Source: Xanthomonas sacchari
GTDB lineage: Bacteria; Pseudomonadota; Gammaproteobacteria; Xanthomonadales; Xanthomonadaceae
Reading direction: 5' to 3'
Length of the DNA: 64,000 nt
Assembly: GCF_040529065.1 (NCBI RefSeq)
Contig: NZ_CP132343.1
Span: forward strand, 2,356,001 to 2,420,000
The position numbers and the translations under genes are program-made. The stretch's first letter is position 1, and every line of letters begins with the position of its first letter. The notes beneath the pieces are model-generated. The model ran no database searches. It was not told where the DNA came from and worked only from the letters and a program-made list of their open reading frames with translations. Positions 19,795-29,072 of the stretch are shown piece by piece.

Positions 19795-19823
19795 TTGACC
19801 TTGTAACAGTGTGCTATTACATT
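19795..19823 (+). promoter_or_regulatory. his-operon promoter with overlapping palindromic operator
   Basis: TTGACC (19795-19800), a 17-nt spacer and TACATT (19818-19823) form a good sigma-70 promoter. Transcription would start about 7 nt later, at the A of the yerC ATG (19830), making a leaderless mRNA; no ribosome site precedes the ATG. The spacer and -10 carry a palindrome, TGTAACAG-TGTG-CTATTACA (19802-19821), with arms that match at seven of eight positions. It is well placed for repression, perhaps by YerC itself. Confidence 0.65.
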
Positions 19824-19829
19824 AGCGCA

Positions 19830-20156
19830 ATGAAACAACGTCCCGTCCCTGCAGCAGACCGCGATGGCGACGCCTCGTTCAAGGCGTTGGCGCGTACCCT
19901 GGCCCAGCTCGGCAAGCCGCAGGAAGTGGCGGCGTTCCTGCAGGACCTGTGCACGCCGGCCGAGCTGGAAGCGATGGCGGACCGCTGGCGGGTGGTGCCG
20001 CTGCTGCTCAAGGGCGTGCCGTACCGCGAGATCCACGACCTGACCCAGGTCAGCGTCACCACCATCGGCCGTGTCGCACGGACCCTGGAATACGGCGCCG
20101 GCGGCTATGCCGCGGCGCTGCGCCGGCAGACGGCGCGCCCCTCCGATTCCCACTGA
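19830..20156 (+). CDS. yerC: YerC/YecD-family TrpR-like regulator
   Basis: A 108-residue protein of the TrpR superfamily. The helical core [30 protein letters not shown] is followed by the helix-turn-helix [23 protein letters not shown]. YerC-type proteins are small DNA-binding proteins whose ligand is not firmly known. It directly precedes hisG by 9 nt, so it is probably the first gene of the his operon and may control it. The short start at 19830 is chosen because the promoter predicts a leaderless transcript beginning there. An upstream ATG (19767) would put coding sequence over the promoter. Confidence 0.85.
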   Translation: MKQRPVPAADRDGDASFKALARTLAQLGKPQEVAAFLQDLCTPAELEAMADRWRVVPLLLKGVPYREIHDLTQVSVTTIGRVARTLEYGAGGYAAALRRQTARPSDSH

Positions 20157-20165
20157 GATGTCCTG

Positions 20166-21080
20166 ATGAGTGCTTCCCTGGCAGCACCGGCCCGCGACCG
20201 GCTGCGTATCGCGATCCAGAAGAGCGGCCGCCTGGCCGAGCCGGCCCGCGCGGTGCTGGCCGCCTGCGGGCTGAGCTGGCGCGAAAGCCGCGACAAGCTG
20301 TTCTGCTACGGCGAATCGTTGCCGGTGGACCTGCTGCTGGTGCGCGACGACGACATTCCCGGCCTGATCGCCGACGGCGTGTGCGACTTCGGCATCGTCG
20401 GCCGCAACGAACTCGACGAGCAGGCCGGCGAGCGCCGCCGCAACGGCTTGCCGGAGGCCTATCGCGCCCTGCGCGGGCTGAACTTCGGCCAGTGCCGGCT
20501 AATGCTGGCGGTGCCGGAGAGCTGGGAGTGGAGCGGCCCGCAGCAGGTGCAGGGGCTGCGCATCGCCACCAGTTACCCGGCGGTGCTGGCCGACTGGCTG
20601 GACGCGCGCGGCATCGCCGCGCAGGTGGTGGAACTGTCCGGCTCGGTGGAGATCGCGCCGCGCCTGGGCACCGCCGACCTGATCTGCGATCTGGTGTCCA
20701 GCGGCGCCACCCTGGCGGCCAACCAGCTCAAGCCGGTGGAGACGCTGCTGGAGAGCGAGGCGGTGCTGGCCGGCCCGGTCCGCGAACCGGCCGACGCCCG
20801 CGCGGGCCTGGCGGCGATGCTGCTGCGCCGGCTCGACGGCGTGCTCAAGCTGCGCGACAGCAAGCTGCTGATGTTCCGCGCCGCGCGCGAACGCGTCGCC
20901 GACCTGGCGCGGCTGCTGCCCGATGCCGAACCGCTGGTGCAACTGCCCGGCGACGCCGACGGCCCGCTGCAATTGCAGACCATGTGCCACGGCGCGATCA
21001 CCTGGCAACGCATGGAGGAACTGGAGCGCGCAGGCGCGCAGGGGTTGATGGTCTTGACGGTGGAGCGGTCGCTGGCATGA
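20166..21080 (+). CDS. hisG: ATP phosphoribosyltransferase (long form)
   Basis: First step of histidine synthesis, joining PRPP and ATP. The 304-residue protein is the hexameric long form: the catalytic half has [39 protein letters not shown] and the PRPP loop region [26 protein letters not shown]. The last 75 residues are the ACT-like domain that gives feedback inhibition by histidine. No hisZ is needed. ATGA overlap couples it to hisD. Confidence 0.95.
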   Translation: MSASLAAPARDRLRIAIQKSGRLAEPARAVLAACGLSWRESRDKLFCYGESLPVDLLLVRDDDIPGLIADGVCDFGIVGRNELDEQAGERRRNGLPEAYRALRGLNFGQCRLMLAVPESWEWSGPQQVQGLRIATSYPAVLADWLDARGIAAQVVELSGSVEIAPRLGTADLICDLVSSGATLAANQLKPVETLLESEAVLAGPVREPADARAGLAAMLLRRLDGVLKLRDSKLLMFRAARERVADLARLLPDAEPLVQLPGDADGPLQLQTMCHGAITWQRMEELERAGAQGLMVLTVERSLA

Positions 21081-22372
21081 ATCGATTGGAGTGGAGCGCG
21101 CTCGACGCGCAGGAGCGCACCCAGGCGCTGACCCGGCCGGTGCAGCGCGTCGCCGACCAGACTCGCAGCGCCGTGGCGCAGGTGCTGGACGCGGTGCGCA
21201 GCCGCGGCGACGTCGCGTTGCGCGAGCTTACCGCGCGCTTCGACGGGGTGGTGCTGGAGACGCTCGAAGTGAGCGCCGAGGAGTTCGCCGCCGCCGAAGC
21301 GGCGGTGCCGGCGCCGCTGCGCGGGGCGATGGCCGAGGCGGCGGCGCGGATCGACACCTTCCACCGTGCGGGCATGGCGCAGCCGTATGCGATCGAGACC
21401 GCGCCGGGCGTGGTCTGCGAGCGCGTGGTCCGGCCAATCGGGCGGGTCGGCCTGTACGTGCCGGCCGGCAGCGCGCCGCTGCCGTCGACCGCGCTGATGC
21501 TGTGCGTGCCGGCGGCACTGGCCGGCTGCCGCGAGGTGGTGCTGTGCACGCCGCCGCGCGCCGACGGCTCGGCCGACCCGGCGGTGCTGGTCGCGGCGAC
21601 CCTGTGCGGCGTGGACCGGGTGTTCAAGCTCGGCGGCGCCCAGGCCATCGCGGCGATGGGTTTCGGCACCGAGACCGTGCCGTCCTGCGACAAGCTGTTC
21701 GGCCCGGGCAACAGCTACGTCACCGAGGCCAAGCAGCAAATCGCCCAGGCCGGCGCGGCGGCGATCGACATGCCGGCCGGCCCGTCCGAGGTGCTGGTGA
21801 TCGCCGACGCCGGCGCCGATGCCGCCTTCGTCGCCGCCGACCTGCTGTCGCAGGCCGAGCACGGTGCCGATTCGCAGGTGCTGCTGCTGTCCGACAGCGC
21901 CGCGCTGATCGAGGCGGTGGAGAACGAACTGGAGCGGCAGCTGGCGACGCTGCCGCGCGCGGCGATCGCCCGGCAGGCGCTGGCCGCGTCGCGGCTGATC
22001 CGCGTCGATACGCTGGAGGACGCCTTCGCCATCAGCAACCGCTACGCCCCGGAACACCTGATCCTGGCGCTGCGCGCGCCGCGCGACTGGCTGGACCGCG
22101 TCGAGGCCGCCGGCTCGGTATTCCTCGGCGACTACACCCCCGAGGCGCTGGGCGATTACTGCAGCGGCACCAACCACGTGCTGCCGACCAGCGGCGCAGC
22201 GCGCGCGTACAGCGGCGTGAGCGTGGCCAGCTTCCAAAATTTCGTCAGCGTGCAGAGCGCCAGCGCTGCCGGCATCGCCACGATCGGCGGCTGCGCGGTG
22301 CTGATGGCGCGTGCCGAGGGCCTGGACGCGCACGCCAATGCGGTGGCACTGCGCATGGAGAAGGCGGCATGA
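21077..22372 (+). CDS. hisD: Histidinol dehydrogenase
   Basis: Last two oxidations of the pathway, histidinol to histidine, Zn- and NAD-dependent. The 431-residue protein has [20 protein letters not shown], the signature region [18 protein letters not shown] with [26 protein letters not shown] (zinc ligands Q and H) and the C-terminal [18 protein letters not shown]. It overlaps hisG and hisC by ATGA. Confidence 0.95.
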   Translation: MNRLEWSALDAQERTQALTRPVQRVADQTRSAVAQVLDAVRSRGDVALRELTARFDGVVLETLEVSAEEFAAAEAAVPAPLRGAMAEAAARIDTFHRAGMAQPYAIETAPGVVCERVVRPIGRVGLYVPAGSAPLPSTALMLCVPAALAGCREVVLCTPPRADGSADPAVLVAATLCGVDRVFKLGGAQAIAAMGFGTETVPSCDKLFGPGNSYVTEAKQQIAQAGAAAIDMPAGPSEVLVIADAGADAAFVAADLLSQAEHGADSQVLLLSDSAALIEAVENELERQLATLPRAAIARQALAASRLIRVDTLEDAFAISNRYAPEHLILALRAPRDWLDRVEAAGSVFLGDYTPEALGDYCSGTNHVLPTSGAARAYSGVSVASFQNFVSVQSASAAGIATIGGCAVLMARAEGLDAHANAVALRMEKAA

Positions 22373-23469
22373 GCGCGGCCTCCGATGCGCGCGCCGTGCT
22401 GGCGCTGGTCCGCCCGGATCTGCGCGACTTCGCCGGCTACTCGTCCGCACGCAGCAGCGCGCTGCAGGGCGACATCTGGCTCAATGCCAACGAGTCGGCC
22501 TGGGCCAACGCCGCCGATGGCGACGCCGGCAATCGCCGCTATCCCGACCCGCAGCCGCCGGCGCTGCGCGCCGCGCTGGCGCAGCTGTACGCCTGCGCCC
22601 CGGAACAGGTGCTGCTCGGCCGCGGCAGCGACGAGGCCATCGACCTGCTGCTGCGCGCCCTGTGCGAGCCGGGCCGCGATGCCATCGTCATCACCCCGCC
22701 GGTGTTCGGCATGTACGCGGTCTGCGCGCGGCTGCAGAACGCGCGCGTGGTCGAGGTACCGCTGCGCGATACCGCCGAAGGCCTGCTCACCGAGGTGGAC
22801 GCGGTGGTGGACGCCGCGCTGAGCCAGATGGCCAAGCTGGTGTTCCTGTGCTCGCCGGGCAACCCCGGCGGCGCGGCAATCGCGCTGGCCGACATCGCCC
22901 GCGCCGCCGAGCGTCTGCAGGGCCGTGCGGTGCTGGTGGTGGACGAAGCCTATGGCGAGTTCTCCGACGAGGCCTCGGCAACGACCTTGCTTGCGCGCCA
23001 TGCCAACCTGGCCGTGCTGCGCACGTTGTCCAAGGCGCACGCGCTGGCGGCGGCGCGGATCGGTTGCGTGATCGCCGATCCGGCGCTGATCGCGGTGCTG
23101 CGGCGCTGCCAGGCGCCGTATCCGATTCCGGCGCCGTGCACGCAGCTGGCGCTGGCCGCGCTGCAGCCCGAACCGCTGCGGCAGACCGCGGCGCGGGTGC
23201 AGGAGGTGCGTGCCGAGCGCACGCGCATGCAGGCGGCGCTGGCGGCGCTGCCCGGCGTGCGCCAGGTGTATCCGTCGCAGGGCAATTTCCTGCTGCTGCG
23301 CTTCGACGACGCCGAGGGCGCGTTCCAGGCGCTGCTGGCGGCAGGGGTGGTGGTGCGCGACCAGCGCGCCGCGCCCGGCCTGGGCGACGCACTGCGCATC
23401 ACCCTGGGAACGCCGGCGCAGAACCAGCGCGTGCTCGGCGCGCTGCAGGCGTGGAGGGCCGCGGCATGA
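22369..23469 (+). CDS. hisC: Histidinol-phosphate aminotransferase
   Basis: PLP aminotransferase making histidinol phosphate. The 366-residue protein has the N-terminal LNANESAW motif, [35 protein letters not shown] and the PLP lysine in [15 protein letters not shown]. The HALAAARIG stretch replaces the more usual FALAGLRVG but keeps the lysine and the phosphate-binding arginine. Overlaps hisD and hisB by 4 nt each. Confidence 0.94.
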   Translation: MSAASDARAVLALVRPDLRDFAGYSSARSSALQGDIWLNANESAWANAADGDAGNRRYPDPQPPALRAALAQLYACAPEQVLLGRGSDEAIDLLLRALCEPGRDAIVITPPVFGMYAVCARLQNARVVEVPLRDTAEGLLTEVDAVVDAALSQMAKLVFLCSPGNPGGAAIALADIARAAERLQGRAVLVVDEAYGEFSDEASATTLLARHANLAVLRTLSKAHALAAARIGCVIADPALIAVLRRCQAPYPIPAPCTQLALAALQPEPLRQTAARVQEVRAERTRMQAALAALPGVRQVYPSQGNFLLLRFDDAEGAFQALLAAGVVVRDQRAAPGLGDALRITLGTPAQNQRVLGALQAWRAAA

Positions 23470-24539
23470 CCCCGATCCTGTTCGTGGACCGCGACGGCAC
23501 CCTGATCGAGGAGCCGGCCGATTTCCAGATCGACGCCTACGAGAAGCTGCGCTTCGTGCAGGGCGTGATCCCGGCGATGCTCAAGCTGCGCGACGCCGGC
23601 TACCAGTTCGTCATCGTCACCAACCAGGACGGCCTGGGCAGCGAGGCCTATCCGCAGGCCGCCTTCGACGGCCCCAACGACCTGATGCTGCAGATCTTCG
23701 CCAGCCAGGGCATCGTGTTCCGCGAGGTGCTGGTCGACCGCAGCTGGCCGGCCGACAATGCGCCCACGCGCAAGCCCGGCATCGGTCTGATGCTGCCGTA
23801 CCTGCAGGACCGCAGCATCGACTGGGCACGCTCGGCGATGGTCGGCGACCGCGTCACCGACATCCAGTTCGCCGAGAACCTGCGCATCCGCGGCTTCCAG
23901 TTGCGCACCGCGCAGTTCGGCGGCGAGTGGGACTGGGCCGGCATCGCCCACGAACTGGCCGATGCGCCGCGGCGTGGGCGGGTGCAGCGCGACACCAAGG
24001 AAACCCGCATCGCGGTGGAACTGGACCTGGACCAGGCGCGCGACCCGCACTGCGCCACCGGCCTGCCGTTCTTCGACCACATGCTCGAGCAGATCGGCAA
24101 GCACGGCGGCTTCGCCCTGGACGTGCATGCCGAAGGCGACCTGCACATCGACGAACACCACACCATCGAGGACACCGGCCTGGCGCTGGGCCAGGCGCTG
24201 CGCCAGGCCTTGGGCGACAAGCGCGGCATCGGTCGCTACGGCTTCACCCTGCCGATGGACGAGACCCTGGCCAGCGCCGCGCTGGATTTCAGCGGGCGTC
24301 CGTACTTCGTGTTCGAAGGCGAGTTCAAGCGCGAGCGGGTCGGCGACATGCCGACCGAACTGGTGCCGCACTTCTTCCGTTCGCTGTGCGACGCCGCTGG
24401 GCTGAACCTGCACCTGAGCGTGCGCGGCGACAACGACCACCACAAGGTCGAGGCCTGCTTCAAGGCGCTGGCGCGCGCCTTGCGCCAGGCGCTGAAGCGC
24501 GAGGGCGCAGCGCTGCCCTCGACCAAGGGCGTGCTGTGA
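23466..24539 (+). CDS. hisB: Bifunctional histidinol-phosphatase / imidazoleglycerol-phosphate dehydratase
   Basis: A 357-residue fusion, as in enteric bacteria. Residues 1-165 are a HAD phosphatase with [11 protein letters not shown] (nucleophile and acid D), VTNQDG and the KPGIGLM / [12 protein letters not shown] motifs; it removes the phosphate from histidinol phosphate. Residues 170-357 are the dehydratase with the manganese-binding histidine motifs [25 protein letters not shown] and [18 protein letters not shown]. Unlike the other junctions, 28 nt separate it from hisH. Confidence 0.95.
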   Translation: MTPILFVDRDGTLIEEPADFQIDAYEKLRFVQGVIPAMLKLRDAGYQFVIVTNQDGLGSEAYPQAAFDGPNDLMLQIFASQGIVFREVLVDRSWPADNAPTRKPGIGLMLPYLQDRSIDWARSAMVGDRVTDIQFAENLRIRGFQLRTAQFGGEWDWAGIAHELADAPRRGRVQRDTKETRIAVELDLDQARDPHCATGLPFFDHMLEQIGKHGGFALDVHAEGDLHIDEHHTIEDTGLALGQALRQALGDKRGIGRYGFTLPMDETLASAALDFSGRPYFVFEGEFKRERVGDMPTELVPHFFRSLCDAAGLNLHLSVRGDNDHHKVEACFKALARALRQALKREGAALPSTKGVL

Positions 24540-24567
24540 TGCGCGCGGGTTTCGCAGGGAGCGTGCG

Positions 24568-25170
24568 ATGAGCGATGTCGCCCTGATCGATGCCGGTGGC
24601 GCCAACCTCGGTTCGGTACGCTACGCGCTCGAACGCCTCGGCGTGGAAGCCCGGCTGGTGCGCGACGCCGCCGGACTGCAAGGCGCGGACCGGGTGATAT
24701 TGCCGGGTGTCGGCGCCGCGCCGCACGCGATGGCGCGGCTGCAAGAGCAAGGTCTGATCGAGCCATTGCGCGCGCTACAGGTGCCGCTGATCGGCATCTG
24801 CCTGGGCATGCAGTTGCTGTTCGAACGCTCGGAGGAGGGCGATGTCGACTGCTTGGGTCTGCTGACCGGCGTGGTCCGGCGCATGCCGCCGGCGCTGGGC
24901 ATCCGCGTGCCGCACATGGGCTGGAACCGGCTGTTGCCGCTGCGGCCGTCGTCGCTGCTGGCGGGTGTGCCGGACGGTGCCAGCGCCTACTTCGTGCACG
25001 GCTATGCCGCACCGGTCACAGGCGACACCGTCGCCGCCTGCGATCATGGCGGCCTGTTCACCGCGGTGGTGCAGCATGGTCGCCGCTGCGGCGCGCAATT
25101 CCATCCCGAGCGCTCGGCCGACACCGGCGCGCGCATCCTGCGCAACTTCCTCGAGACCGATTTCCCATGA
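24568..25170 (+). CDS. hisH: Imidazole glycerol phosphate synthase, glutaminase subunit
   Basis: Class I glutamine amidotransferase that feeds ammonia to HisF. The 200-residue protein has the nucleophile elbow [11 protein letters not shown] (Cys about 78) and the His-Glu pair in QFHPERS near residue 179. The oxyanion strand [10 protein letters not shown] is present. A GTGCG start-site context and the HisF partner two genes on confirm the role. Confidence 0.94.
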   Translation: MSDVALIDAGGANLGSVRYALERLGVEARLVRDAAGLQGADRVILPGVGAAPHAMARLQEQGLIEPLRALQVPLIGICLGMQLLFERSEEGDVDCLGLLTGVVRRMPPALGIRVPHMGWNRLLPLRPSSLLAGVPDGASAYFVHGYAAPVTGDTVAACDHGGLFTAVVQHGRRCGAQFHPERSADTGARILRNFLETDFP

Positions 25171-25901
25171 GCTTCGTCGTCTATCCCGCCCTGGACATCC
25201 GCGACGGCCGCGTGGTGCGGCTGGCGCAGGGCGACTACGCCCGCGAGACCCACTACGGCGACGATCCGCTGCGCCGCGCGCAGGCCTTTGCCGAGGCCGG
25301 CGCGCAGTGGATGCACCTGGTCGACCTGGATGCGGCTCGCGCCGGCGGCTACACCCTGGCGCCGCTGCTGCAGCGGATCCGCAGCGAGACCGGGCTGCAG
25401 GTGCAGACCGGCGGCGGCGTGCGCTCGCGTGCCGACGTGCAGCGCCTGCTTGAGGCCGGCGCCAGCCGCGTGGTGATCGGCTCGCTGGCGGTGCGCGATC
25501 GCGAATCGGTGCTGGAATGGCTGGCCGAGTTCGGTCCCGAGCGCATCACGGTGGCGCTGGACAGCCGCCAGGACGCGCACGGCGTCTGGCGCCTGCCGGT
25601 GCACGGCTGGACCGAAACCTCGTCGCTGAGCCTGGATACGCTGGCGGGCGAGTACGCCGCGGCCGGGCTGGTGCATCTGCTGTGCACCGACATCGCCCGT
25701 GACGGCATGCTGTCCGGGCCGAATCTGGCCTTGTACGCGCACCTGCGGCAGCTCGCGCCGACGCTGGCGGTGCAGGCCTCCGGCGGCATCCGCGACGCCG
25801 CCGACGTGCGCGGCGCGCGCGAGGCCGGCTGCGCCGGCGCGGTGCTCGGCAAGGCCTTGCTGGAAGGGCGGCTGCGCCTGGACGAGGCGCTGGCATGCTG
25901 A
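25167..25901 (+). CDS. hisA: ProFAR isomerase (HisA)
   Basis: Isomerises ProFAR to PRFAR. A 244-residue (beta-alpha)8 barrel with [19 protein letters not shown] (catalytic Asp), [40 protein letters not shown] (second catalytic Asp) and [11 protein letters not shown] phosphate site. ATGA overlap with hisH, 7-nt overlap with hisF. Confidence 0.95.
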   Translation: MSFVVYPALDIRDGRVVRLAQGDYARETHYGDDPLRRAQAFAEAGAQWMHLVDLDAARAGGYTLAPLLQRIRSETGLQVQTGGGVRSRADVQRLLEAGASRVVIGSLAVRDRESVLEWLAEFGPERITVALDSRQDAHGVWRLPVHGWTETSSLSLDTLAGEYAAAGLVHLLCTDIARDGMLSGPNLALYAHLRQLAPTLAVQASGGIRDAADVRGAREAGCAGAVLGKALLEGRLRLDEALAC

Positions 25902-26671
25902 GCCGGCGCATCATCCCGTGCCTGGACGTGCGCGAAGGGCGCGTGGTCAAGGGCGTCAAGTTCCGCGACCACGTGGACATGGGCGACATCGCCGAACTGG
26001 CGTTGCGCTACCGCGACCAGGGTGCCGACGAACTGGTGTTCTACGACATCGGCGCCAGCCCGGAAGGGCGCTCGGTGGACTACGCCTGGGTCGAGAAGGT
26101 GGCACGGTTGCTGGACATCCCGTTCTGTGTGGCCGGCGGCATCCGCGACGTCGCCACCGCGCGCGCAGTGTTGCACGCCGGCGCCGACAAGATCTCGATC
26201 AATTCGCCGGCGCTGGAGCGGCCGGCGCTGATCGCCGAGTTGGCCGAGGCCTTCGGCGTGCAATGCGTGGTGGTCGGCATCGATTCGATCCGCGAGGACG
26301 ACGGCCAGTGGCGCGTGCGCCGCTTCACCGGCGATCCCAGCAAGACCCAGGCGCTGCGCGTGCGCACCCTGGACTGGGTGGTGGAGGCGCAGCGCCTGGG
26401 CGCCGGCGAGATCGTGCTCAACTGCATGGACAACGACGGCGTGCGCCGCGGCTACGACATCGCCCAGCTGCACGAGGTGCGCGCCCTGTGCAAGGTGCCG
26501 CTGGTGGCCTCCGGCGGCGCGGGCGAGATGCAGCACTTCGCCGACGTGTTCGAGCGTGCCGACGTCGACGGCGCGCTGGCCGCCAGCGTCTTCCACAGCG
26601 GCGCGATTCCCATTCCCGAACTCAAGCGCTTCCTGCGCCAACGACAGATCGAGGTGCGCGATGGCGCATGA
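25895..26671 (+). CDS. hisF: Imidazole glycerol phosphate synthase, cyclase subunit
   Basis: Uses ammonia from HisH to form imidazole glycerol phosphate and AICAR. A 258-residue barrel beginning [22 protein letters not shown] (catalytic Asp 11), with [41 protein letters not shown] (second Asp) and VASGGAGEM. Overlaps hisA by 7 nt and hisI by 11 nt. Confidence 0.95.
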   Translation: MLSRRIIPCLDVREGRVVKGVKFRDHVDMGDIAELALRYRDQGADELVFYDIGASPEGRSVDYAWVEKVARLLDIPFCVAGGIRDVATARAVLHAGADKISINSPALERPALIAELAEAFGVQCVVVGIDSIREDDGQWRVRRFTGDPSKTQALRVRTLDWVVEAQRLGAGEIVLNCMDNDGVRRGYDIAQLHEVRALCKVPLVASGGAGEMQHFADVFERADVDGALAASVFHSGAIPIPELKRFLRQRQIEVRDGA

Positions 26672-27284
26672 ACATTCCCACGATGCGGACGCCGCCGACG
26701 CGGCGCTGGAATGGGGCAAGGGCGATGGCCTGCTGCCGGTGGTGGTGCAGGATGCCGCCACGCTGCGCGTGCTGATGCTGGGCTACATGAACCAGGAGGC
26801 GCTGACGGCCACGCGCCGCAGCGGCCAGGTCACCTTCTACAGCCGCAGCAAGCAGCGGCTGTGGACCAAGGGCGAAAGCTCCGGCAACGTGCTGGACGTC
26901 GTGGCGATCGACACCGATTGCGATCGCGACACCTTGCTGGTGCTGGCGCATCCGCGCGGGCCGACCTGTCACCTCGGCCGCGACAGCTGCTTCCCGCAGG
27001 CACCGGGCCAGTTCCTGGGCGCGCTCGACCGCCTGGTCGCGCAGCGCGAGCGCGAGCGGCCGGCCGGCAGCTACACCACGCAGTTGTTCGAGAAAGGCAC
27101 GCGGCGCATCGCGCAGAAGGTGGGCGAGGAGGGCGTGGAGACCGCGCTGGCCGGCGTCGCCCAGGGCGACGACGAACTGCTCGGCGAATCCGCCGATCTG
27201 CTCTACCACCTGACCGTGCTGCTGCGCGCGCGCGGCCTGGGCTTGGCCGATGCGGTGGCGGTGCTGGAAGCGCGGCACTGGTAG
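26661..27284 (+). CDS. hisI: Phosphoribosyl-AMP cyclohydrolase / phosphoribosyl-ATP pyrophosphatase
   Basis: A 207-residue fusion (HisIE). The cyclohydrolase part has [30 protein letters not shown], the D-x-D-x-D metal site (AIDTDCDRD) and the zinc cysteines in [12 protein letters not shown]. The pyrophosphatase half has [25 protein letters not shown] and [12 protein letters not shown]. It closes the his operon. The ATG at 26661 is set by family length and lies inside the hisF end. Confidence 0.94.
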   Translation: MAHEHSHDADAADAALEWGKGDGLLPVVVQDAATLRVLMLGYMNQEALTATRRSGQVTFYSRSKQRLWTKGESSGNVLDVVAIDTDCDRDTLLVLAHPRGPTCHLGRDSCFPQAPGQFLGALDRLVAQRERERPAGSYTTQLFEKGTRRIAQKVGEEGVETALAGVAQGDDELLGESADLLYHLTVLLRARGLGLADAVAVLEARHW

Positions 27285-27362
27285 TCCAGGTGACGCCGCG
27301 TCAGGCGTCGCCCATCTTGTCTACATCGCAGCCGCCCTGCCGGTCTGATGTCGCTTGACAGC

Positions 27363-27457
27363 CCGCATGCCATTGATAAGCATGCGGACACGTGCGAATG
27401 CGCTGCCAAGATGGCAGCACCAACGCGGATGTTCAGGCCGCGAACTGCGTTCGCGGC
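27363..27457. promoter_or_regulatory. Three successive perfect hairpins after the his operon
   Basis: In the 274-nt gap: CCGCATGC/GCATGCGG with a 9-nt loop (27363-27387); GCTGCCA/TGGCAGC with a 3-nt loop (27402-27418); GCCGCGAA/TTCGCGGC with a 5-nt loop (27437-27457). None is followed by a T tract. They may act in 3'-end formation or stability of the his mRNA, or mark the left edge of the accessory island. Confidence 0.55.
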
Positions 27458-27558
27458 GATCAACTGGCGTGCAATGGAGATGCAATGGGAAGTCGGCTGG
27501 ATGCATCACGCCTCGCTGCGGGTAGTGCGCTCCCTGTGCGGTCCGCCGGTGTCGGCCT

Positions 27559-28233
27559 ATGAGCCCCGACGCCCAGGATCTCGGGGGCGCCCTGCAGCTG
27601 GCGCGCGTCATCAGGCGACTCAAGGCGCAGGTGCAGCCCAGCGAGTTGGGCGCCGAGACGGTCGAACACCTTGTGCGCCGCTACGCGCGCGTGCGCCCGC
27701 CGGCGTTGACGCTGGACATGCAGAGCCACTACGACCCAAACTGGCCGCGCGCATTCGAAGAGGAAAAGGATCGGCTGCTGGACGCGTTCGCCGGAGAGGA
27801 TGTGCTGGGTGTCGAGCATATCGGTAGCACGGCGATCCCGGACCTGCCGAGCAAGAACATCCTGGACATCGCGATGGCACGCGGCGCATCGCTGTCGGCC
27901 GAACGGCAGTCCGGCATATTGTCGGAACTCGGCTATCAGGCATATGGCGAAAGCCCGATCGATGCAGGATTCTCCTGGCATTGGCGCATCGGGCAGGCCG
28001 GCGATCGCGCGTTCGTGGTCCATACCTGCGCCGCCGACAATCCCCGATTCACCGACATCCGCAATTTCCGCGATTTCCTGCGTGCGTTTCCGCAAGAGCG
28101 GCAGCGCTATCTGGAGCTCAAGCAGGCGTTGGCGGCGGTGCCCGGCCAGACCTGGCTGGACTACAGCGTGTTCAAGAAAGTCCTCGTGGTGCGGATTACC
28201 GCACGCGCCAATGCGTGGCGCCAGGGGAGCTGA
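27559..28233 (+). CDS. GrpB-family (UPF0157) nucleotidyltransferase-fold protein
   Basis: A 224-residue protein. From residue 58 the GrpB pattern appears: YDPNWPRAFEEEK, then GVEHIGSTAIPDLPSKNILDI (residues 84-104), HWRIG and FRDFLRAFPQ. The GST..PDL..K..LDI block is the remnant nucleotidyltransferase active site of this family, which has no settled function (members include CoaE-fused domains). The first 55 residues, a helical stretch, are an extension beyond most members. It opens the accessory island; 60 nt separate it from the permease gene. Confidence 0.78.
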   Translation: MSPDAQDLGGALQLARVIRRLKAQVQPSELGAETVEHLVRRYARVRPPALTLDMQSHYDPNWPRAFEEEKDRLLDAFAGEDVLGVEHIGSTAIPDLPSKNILDIAMARGASLSAERQSGILSELGYQAYGESPIDAGFSWHWRIGQAGDRAFVVHTCAADNPRFTDIRNFRDFLRAFPQERQRYLELKQALAAVPGQTWLDYSVFKKVLVVRITARANAWRQGS

Positions 28234-28293
28234 CATGCCGGCATCCCTCCTGGAGGAATCCCGGCGTCATCTGCAGATGCGATCCGGTGCGGC

Positions 28294-29070
28294 ATGAAGG
28301 CCTCGCACAGCCTGATCGCGCTGCAGGCCCTGTTTCGACGCGAAATCGCGCACATGTTCCGGATGTGGGTGCAGACGCTGGTTCCGCCGCTGACGATGAT
28401 GGTGCTGTACGTCCTGATCTTCGGCAAGCTGATCGGAACCCGGATCGGAACCGTCGACGGCGTCAGCTACCTGCACTTCATCGCGCCGGGCCTGGTGATG
28501 ATGTGCGTCATCACCAACAGCTACGCCAATGCGTCGAACGCGTTCTATTTCATCCGCTTCAATCGCGCGATCGAGGAACTGCTGGTGTCGCCCATGCACG
28601 AATGGACCATCCTGCTGGGCTATGTGGCCGCGGCGGTGGTGCGCGGCCTGCTCGTCGGGGGGCTGGTGTTGTTGATCGCATTGCCGATGACCGCACTGCA
28701 GGTCGCGCATCCGTTCATCGTCTTTCTTTCGGCGCTTCTGGCGGCCACGATCTTTTCGCTGGTCGGTGTCATCGTCGCGATCTACGCGAAGAATTTCTAC
28801 GACACGGCGCATGTGTCCACCTATGTGCTGACCCCGCTGTCCTATCTCGGTGGTGTGTTCTACCCGATCGGCCTGCTGGGCGAGCCCTGGCAGAGCATTG
28901 CGCGCATCAATCCATTGATGCACATGATCAGCGCGTTCCGCTATGGCGTGCTGGGCGCGGACACCGCAGCGAGCGTCGGCACCTCGCTTGTGGTCATGCT
29001 GATGTTCATTATAGGCTTGGGCGCTTTCGCGCTGACGTTGCTCGGCAGAGGTGTCGGCGTCAGATCCTGA
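28294..29070 (+). CDS. ABC-2 type transporter permease
   Basis: A 258-residue integral membrane protein with six predicted helices and the ABC-2 signature: an N-terminal ALFRREIAHMFRMWVQTLVPPL elbow, FIAPGLVMMCVITNSYANASNAFYF, SPMHEWTILLGYV and near the end TPLSYLGGVFYPIGLL. It resembles the YadH class that pairs with a separate ATPase (YadG). No ATP-binding gene is visible anywhere in the window, so the ATPase must be elsewhere. Its place in the island suggests product export. Confidence 0.85.
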   Translation: MKASHSLIALQALFRREIAHMFRMWVQTLVPPLTMMVLYVLIFGKLIGTRIGTVDGVSYLHFIAPGLVMMCVITNSYANASNAFYFIRFNRAIEELLVSPMHEWTILLGYVAAAVVRGLLVGGLVLLIALPMTALQVAHPFIVFLSALLAATIFSLVGVIVAIYAKNFYDTAHVSTYVLTPLSYLGGVFYPIGLLGEPWQSIARINPLMHMISAFRYGVLGADTAASVGTSLVVMLMFIIGLGAFALTLLGRGVGVRS

Positions 29071-29072
29071 GC

